Shown here: in pieces, positions 59,915-64,000 of the stretch | Position numbering within the stretch: the stretch's first letter is position 1 | Layout of the letters: every line of letters begins with the position of its first letter | Origin: Microbacterium flavum | GTDB lineage: Bacteria > Actinomycetota > Actinomycetes > Actinomycetales > Microbacteriaceae | Reading direction: 5' to 3' | NCBI RefSeq assembly: GCF_018717645.1 | Contig: NZ_JAFLHG010000008.1 | Location: forward strand, 1 to 64,000 | Length of the DNA: 64,000 nt | Notes under the pieces: generated by a model | What the model was told of the DNA's origin: nothing | The model's database searches: none | Seen by the model: the letters and a program-made list of their open reading frames with translations, nothing else | Made by a program: the position numbers and the translations under genes

Positions 59915-61737
59915 TATTCTCCCTCCCGATCCGTCGGCGACCGACGGGCCGCGGCGGCCACGGCGGCGGCGAAGGCCGTGATCATCCCCCGGCTGGCGGC
60001 GGTGTTCTCGGCGTCGACGAGGCGGGCCGCGGCGACCAGCTCGGCGACCGAGGCGTCTCCGGGCGCGGGATCGGTCGGCTCTTCCCAGCCCCACAGGTCA
60101 TCGGCGCACACTTCGGGGTGGAACTGCACCCCGCGCACGTGATCTCCGACGCGGAATGCCTGATTGTCCACGCCAGCGCTCGACGCCAGCAGGACCGCGC
60201 CTGGGGGAAGCTCGGTGATCATGTCCTGATGATTCTCGATCATCGGAGCGCCGGTTCCGATCGCGGACAGCACAGCATCGTCGGTCGCAGCGGCGAGGGG
60301 GCGGATGTCGGTGGCTCCCCGCTCCTTGGGGCCGGTCTTGGCTTTCACCGTCCCCCCGGCGACGTGGGCGATGATCTGCGCGCCGAGACAGATGCCGAGC
60401 GTGGGCAGGTCGGCCTCGATCGCCTCGGCGGCCAGCGAGCGCTCGGCGGCGAGCCACGGACCCTCTTCGTCGTCATCGGGCATGAGTCCTCCGCCGAGCA
60501 TGATGAGGCCCGAATAGCCGTCGAGGGAGGCGGGGAGGCCCGCGGGGCCGAGAACGACGTGTGGGTCGACTCCCGCGTCCGTGAGCCATCCGATCAGACG
60601 CCGCGGCCCTGAGGATCTGACGTTCTGCACGACGAGCACGCGCGGGCGGTCGGTCGCAGCCCGCTCGCGCGCGGCGACGTCCACGACGGGGGCGATCCCG
60701 ATCGGCTCTCCGGCGGTCCCGGAGAGGAAGGCGCGGTAGTCCTCGTCGACCTCACCCCACACGCGCAGGATGTTGCCGTGTCCGAGGGCATCGAGATCGT
60801 CATCGGACCAGCCGCGTCGGGCGAGTTCCGCCATGAGGGCGGGATATCCGCTCACATCCGCCAAGCCGTCGGGCATCGCGTCGGTTCCATCGAAATCGCC
60901 GCCGAGTCCGACCGCGGCGATCCCCGCCACATCGCGGACGTGCTCGACGTGGTCCGCGACGATTCCCACATCCACACGGGGAGGCGTGCCGTTCTGGCCG
61001 GCCTTCACCCATTCCCATCGCTCCGGAGAGAGGAAGGACGGAACGAAGGTGATCATCACGACCCCACCCGCGGCGCCGATCCGGGCGAGGACGTCGTCGG
61101 GGACGTTTCGGGGATGTCCGCACAGCGCCTGCGCCCCCGAGTGGCTCACGATCACGGGTCGGCTGCTCGCATCGAGGGCGTCGCGCATGGTGTCGGGAGA
61201 GACATGTGCGAGATCGACGAGAACTCCGATCCGGTTCATCTCGGCGACCACGTCGCGGCCGAACATCGTCAGCCCGCCGTGCCGGGCGACATCGGTCGCC
61301 GAGTCGGCCCACGAGGTCGTCCGCGACCACGTCAATGTGACGTATCGCGCACCGAGGCGAGCGAACTGCCGGAGCGCGGCGAGCGAGCCGCCGAGCTGGT
61401 CGCCCCCCTCGATCCCGATGACCGATCCGATCCTGCCTGCACCGACGGCACCGCGCATGAGCTCCGCCGTGGGGGTCCACGCCAGATCGCCGGGGTACGC
61501 ATCGATCAGGCGGCGGACGAGATCGATCTGCTCGAGGGTGGCGACCACCTGCTCCGGTCCGACGAGGGCTGGATCGACCCACACCGACCAGAACTGCCCT
61601 CCGACGCCACCTCGGCGCAGTCGCGGCAGGTCGGTGTGGAACCCCTCGAGATTGCGTGAGACACCGTCCACGCGCGCTGCGCGCTCCTCGCGCAGCGCCC
61701 ACGGCAGGTCGTTGTGCCCGTCGATGATCATGTGCAT
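59914..61737 (-). CDS. Fusion of M19 dipeptidase and class I glutamine amidotransferase-like domain
   Basis: 607 residues. Residues 1-340 are an M19 (renal-dipeptidase-type) metallopeptidase with all zinc ligands: H8 and D10 (DGHND), E110 (GIEGG), H178 (AHVS), H199 (SHSG), and D283 (GGDFDG). Residues ~365-560 are a GATase class I domain: oxyanion GGGLMP, nucleophile C450 (GICLGAQ), H540 and E542 (QFHPEV). No frameshift separates them. Such a fusion is unfamiliar to me. ATG 61737 is three bases after the aminotransferase stop; ATG 61731 has the better ribosome-site spacing. Probably splits dipeptides and removes an amide or gamma-glutamyl group. Confidence 0.93.
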   Translation of the reverse strand: MHMIIDGHNDLPWALREERAARVDGVSRNLEGFHTDLPRLRRGGVGGQFWSVWVDPALVGPEQVVATLEQIDLVRRLIDAYPGDLAWTPTAELMRGAVGAGRIGSVIGIEGGDQLGGSLAALRQFARLGARYVTLTWSRTTSWADSATDVARHGGLTMFGRDVVAEMNRIGVLVDLAHVSPDTMRDALDASSRPVIVSHSGAQALCGHPRNVPDDVLARIGAAGGVVMITFVPSFLSPERWEWVKAGQNGTPPRVDVGIVADHVEHVRDVAGIAAVGLGGDFDGTDAMPDGLADVSGYPALMAELARRGWSDDDLDALGHGNILRVWGEVDEDYRAFLSGTAGEPIGIAPVVDVAARERAATDRPRVLVVQNVRSSGPRRLIGWLTDAGVDPHVVLGPAGLPASLDGYSGLIMLGGGLMPDDDEEGPWLAAERSLAAEAIEADLPTLGICLGAQIIAHVAGGTVKAKTGPKERGATDIRPLAAATDDAVLSAIGTGAPMIENHQDMITELPPGAVLLASSAGVDNQAFRVGDHVRGVQFHPEVCADDLWGWEEPTDPAPGDASVAELVAAARLVDAENTAASRGMITAFAAAVAAAARRSPTDREGE

Positions 61738-61740
61738 CCT

Positions 61741-62613
61741 TCATCGCCTCCGAGCATCGAGGCCGGCGTTCATGAGGGTGGTGCTCTCGGTGTCCACCGT
61801 GATCTCCTTGTCGTCGAGTCGGCTGATCGGCGCCGCGCCTCGTGTGGAGGAGCACAGCCAGAGGGCATCGGCGCTGATCAGATCGTCCGGTGTGAGCTCG
61901 CGGATGTGGGTCGTTCGGCCTGCGGCACGAAGGGCGGAGAAGCAATCGTGCTGCGTCGTCCCCGGCAGGATCCCGAGTTCTGCGGGGGGCGTGACGAACT
62001 CGTCGCCGCGGCGCGAGATGACGGTCGAACTGGGGCCCTCGAGGATGAGTCCGTCGGTGGAGACGAAGACGACGTCATCGGCACCACGGCGGCGCGCCTC
62101 CCGGAGCGCCGCCATGTTCACGGCGTAGGACAGCGTCTTGGCGCCCTGCAGCAGCCAGGGCGAGGTCGCCGCGACATCCGAGCGGTATCCGCGGTCGAGA
62201 GTCACGACACGGACCGGCGTCGGTCCCCCTTCCGGTCGCGCGGGAGGAAGGAAGCCGAGAAGCCAGCAGGTCGGCGCGCCGTCCCCCGCCTCGTCGCCTC
62301 GCGACATGACGTATCTCACCGCCCCGCGGGGATGTGCGGCCAGCCGTTGGGCCACGGTGTCCACGGCCGCCCGCCATCGGTCACGGTCCGGCTCGGGGAG
62401 GTCGAGCAGGCGGGCTGAGCGCGCGAACCTGTCGAGGTGAGCCTCCACGGCCTGCGGCCGCCCATGGACGACCACGATCGTCTCGAAGATGCCATCACCG
62501 CGGGTCGCCGCCAGGTCCGTCGCGGCGAGGAGCGGCGTCCGTGCCGACACCTCGGTGAGGTCGGCGCCGGCGGTCGCCGACGGGTCGAGAAGGAACAGGG
62601 CGACGGGGATCAT
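61741..62613 (-). CDS. Class IV PLP-dependent aminotransferase
   Basis: 290 residues. The PLP lysine is in GAKTLSYAVNM, with FVSTDGLILEGPSSTVI as the phosphate-binding stretch. Length and motifs fit D-amino-acid aminotransferase, branched-chain aminotransferase or aminodeoxychorismate lyase. The neighbours (D-peptide enzymes and a racemase) favour D-amino-acid transamination, while the folate operon nearby keeps aminodeoxychorismate lyase open as an alternative. ATG 62613 has CGGAG six bases upstream and lies 43 bases after the racemase stop. Confidence 0.88.
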   Translation of the reverse strand: MIPVALFLLDPSATAGADLTEVSARTPLLAATDLAATRGDGIFETIVVVHGRPQAVEAHLDRFARSARLLDLPEPDRDRWRAAVDTVAQRLAAHPRGAVRYVMSRGDEAGDGAPTCWLLGFLPPARPEGGPTPVRVVTLDRGYRSDVAATSPWLLQGAKTLSYAVNMAALREARRRGADDVVFVSTDGLILEGPSSTVISRRGDEFVTPPAELGILPGTTQHDCFSALRAAGRTTHIRELTPDDLISADALWLCSSTRGAAPISRLDDKEITVDTESTTLMNAGLDARRR

Positions 62614-62656
62614 GAGGTCTCCGGAGAAGAGGTCGGGCGGGATCGGGGCCGAGAGC

Positions 62657-63781
62657 TCAGACGGTCGCGACGTGCGAATCGACGGTCTGGACGGTGTGGG
62701 AGCTGATGGCCTCGTCGTCGACCTCGTAGCCGAGGCCGGCGCCCGTGGGCACCTGCACCTGCCCGGCGACCGCCGACACCGGAGGCGAGACGACGTCGCG
62801 GGAGTAGTACTTGTCGGATCCGGAGACGTCAGACGGAAGCGTGAATCCAGCGAGCGAGGACAGCGCCACGTTCGCCGCTCGGCCGATTCCGAACTCGTGC
62901 ATTCCCCCGCACCAGACGGGGATGCCGTGCGCGCGCGCCAGATCGTGGGCATCCCGGGCCGCTGTCAGACCTCCCATTCGCGACACCTTGATGTTGAGGA
63001 TCCGTCCCGCGTCGATGGCGATCATCGTGCGGAGGTCGTCGACGGTCGTGATGCTCTCGTCGAGACAGACCGGCGTCCGCAACCGCCGTTGCAGGCGCGC
63101 GTGCGCTTCGAAGGCGCGCGGAGCGAAAGGCTGCTCGAGCATGGTGAGGCCCTCTGCGTCCAGCGCACGCATCACGGCGAATGCGTCGTCGGTGTCGGAG
63201 TAGGCGCCATTGGCGTCCACGTGAAGATCCAGATGAGGGTGGGCTGCGCGTACGGCGCGAACCGGGTCGACGTCCCATCCCGGCGCGATCTTCAGCTTCA
63301 CGCGGCGATATCCGGCTGCCATCTGCGCGTCGACCTGCGAGAGCAGCGCGGGGATCGTCGGTTCGATGCCCAATGAGACACCCGCGGTGACGGTCGTGCG
63401 GGTTCCGCCCAGAGCCGAGGAGAGCGACTGGTCGTTCGCGCGGGCGAACAGGTCCCATACCGCGATGGAGTAGCCGGCCTTCGCGAACTCGTGCCCGCGG
63501 ATCTTCGCCCACGTCGCCTCGATCTCGCGCGGGTGGTCCCAGTGCGTTCCGAGCACCGCCGGAGTCAGATACCGAGTGGCGATGAGCATCGCGGTATCCG
63601 TGGTCTCGGGTCCGTAAAAGGGGTCTGCGGGCGACGCGATCTCCCCCCAGCCGGTGCGTCCCGATTCGTCGATCAGCTCGACGATGATGTGCTCCAGAGA
63701 ACTCTTGCGATGGGAACTCGTCTGGAAGCTGTGCACGAGGGGCAGGAGCACTCGGCGCAGGCGGATGCGCTCGACTCTCAT
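62657..63781 (-). CDS. Enolase-superfamily N-acylamino-acid racemase / dipeptide epimerase
   Basis: 374 residues from ATG 63781, ATGA overlap with the gene at the right edge. MLE-subgroup active site is complete: VKLKI (KxK), HVDANGAY (metal Asp), LEQPF (metal Glu), CLDES (metal Asp) and LNIKVSRMGG (second Lys). This set occurs in N-succinylamino-acid racemases, o-succinylbenzoate synthases and L-Ala-D/L-Glu epimerases. Context of D-peptide enzymes favours racemase or epimerase over menaquinone synthesis. Longer frames upstream are noise. Confidence 0.92.
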   Translation of the reverse strand: MRVERIRLRRVLLPLVHSFQTSSHRKSSLEHIIVELIDESGRTGWGEIASPADPFYGPETTDTAMLIATRYLTPAVLGTHWDHPREIEATWAKIRGHEFAKAGYSIAVWDLFARANDQSLSSALGGTRTTVTAGVSLGIEPTIPALLSQVDAQMAAGYRRVKLKIAPGWDVDPVRAVRAAHPHLDLHVDANGAYSDTDDAFAVMRALDAEGLTMLEQPFAPRAFEAHARLQRRLRTPVCLDESITTVDDLRTMIAIDAGRILNIKVSRMGGLTAARDAHDLARAHGIPVWCGGMHEFGIGRAANVALSSLAGFTLPSDVSGSDKYYSRDVVSPPVSAVAGQVQVPTGAGLGYEVDDEAISSHTVQTVDSHVATV

Positions 63782-64000
63782 CCGGGAGCTCCGGCGCCGG
63801 TCGATCGATTCTCGACGTGGTAGAGGTCGAGGTCGACCGCCAACTCGTCGCGCATCGCGAGGCGACGCCGCGCGCCCTTCGCGCTCGCCGCGGTCAGCGT
63901 GCCCAGCAAATGACACACGGCGGCGACGGCGGTGGGCGAGTCCGCGGAGGAGGCGGAGTTGGTGTGCACCGGGAGCAGCACGGATGCCACGTCCGCAAGC
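63778..64000 (-). CDS. C-terminal part of a SIS-domain regulator (MurR/RpiR-like), truncated by window edge
   Basis: The last ~73 residues of a protein that continues beyond base 64000. LADVASVLLPV, a Ser-rich stretch (SASSADSP), and a final helix-rich LGTLTAASAKGARRRLAMRDELAVDLDLY resemble the end of a sugar-isomerase (SIS) domain in RpiR/MurR-type transcription factors. That would fit control of cell-wall-derived substrates, but the DNA-binding half is not in view. It is coupled to the racemase gene by ATGA. Confidence 0.6.
   Translation of the reverse strand, partial: LADVASVLLPVHTNSASSADSPTAVAAVCHLLGTLTAASAKGARRRLAMRDELAVDLDLYHVENRSTGAGAPG

Overview
The window is very GC-rich, uses GTG starts freely, and packs genes with ATGA, GTGA, TAATG or TGATG overlaps. 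The housekeeping block ppa, tilS, hpt, ftsH, folE, folP, folB, folK, DUF3180, PH-domain proteins and DUF2520 is the order known from Actinobacteria. The tRNA Glu-Asp-Phe cluster and the TANNNT promoters 6-7 bases before start codons fit the same group. Microbacteriaceae, probably Microbacterium, is my best guess; this is inferred from layout and protein style, not from a database search.

Layout: (1) 1-4.2 kb: end of an unidentified gene, then an aldehyde dehydrogenase/GMC oxidoreductase pair and a small glutaredoxin. (2) 4.2-36 kb: a large exopolysaccharide (EPS) locus on both strands. It holds a lipid-linked sugar phosphotransferase, Wzx flippase, Wzy-like polymerase, Wzc-like tyrosine kinase with a divergent low-molecular-weight phosphatase, about nine glycosyltransferases including two DPM1-GtrA paralogues and one ArnT/PMT-like membrane enzyme, a pyruvyltransferase, a cytidylyltransferase plus CDP-alcohol phosphotransferase pair, a PgaB/IcaB-like deacetylase lipoprotein, a 1668-residue LamG/PKD surface protein and a secreted beta-helix protein. 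(3) 36.3-44.9 kb: a tightly overlapping seven-gene operon of unknown purpose. It encodes a cholesterol-oxidase-like flavoenzyme, a membrane metallophosphoesterase, a Cys-nucleophile alpha/beta hydrolase, an acetoacetate-decarboxylase-like protein, two small membrane proteins and a patatin. (4) 45-48 kb: a small membrane protein, three tRNAs, a secreted M23 cell-wall hydrolase and ppa. (5) 48.2-58.5 kb: tilS, a DUF937 gene, hpt, ftsH, folate genes, PH-domain genes and a DUF2520 gene. (6) 58.4-64 kb, minus strand: a D-amino-acid or cell-wall-peptide utilisation cluster (SIS-domain regulator end, enolase-family racemase/epimerase, class IV aminotransferase, an M19 dipeptidase fused to a glutamine amidotransferase, and a beta-lactamase-family hydrolase). 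It sits where panC would often be expected.

The EPS genes together describe a complete Wzx/Wzy-type pathway: priming, chain assembly, optional pyruvyl and phospho-alcohol decoration, flipping, polymerisation, and control by the kinase/phosphatase pair. The most novel-looking items are the seven-gene lipid-type operon with a domain shared between its first and last proteins, the M19-amidotransferase fusion, and a possible chain of overlapping leader ORFs in front of the priming transferase. No insertion sequence, prophage or CRISPR array was seen.
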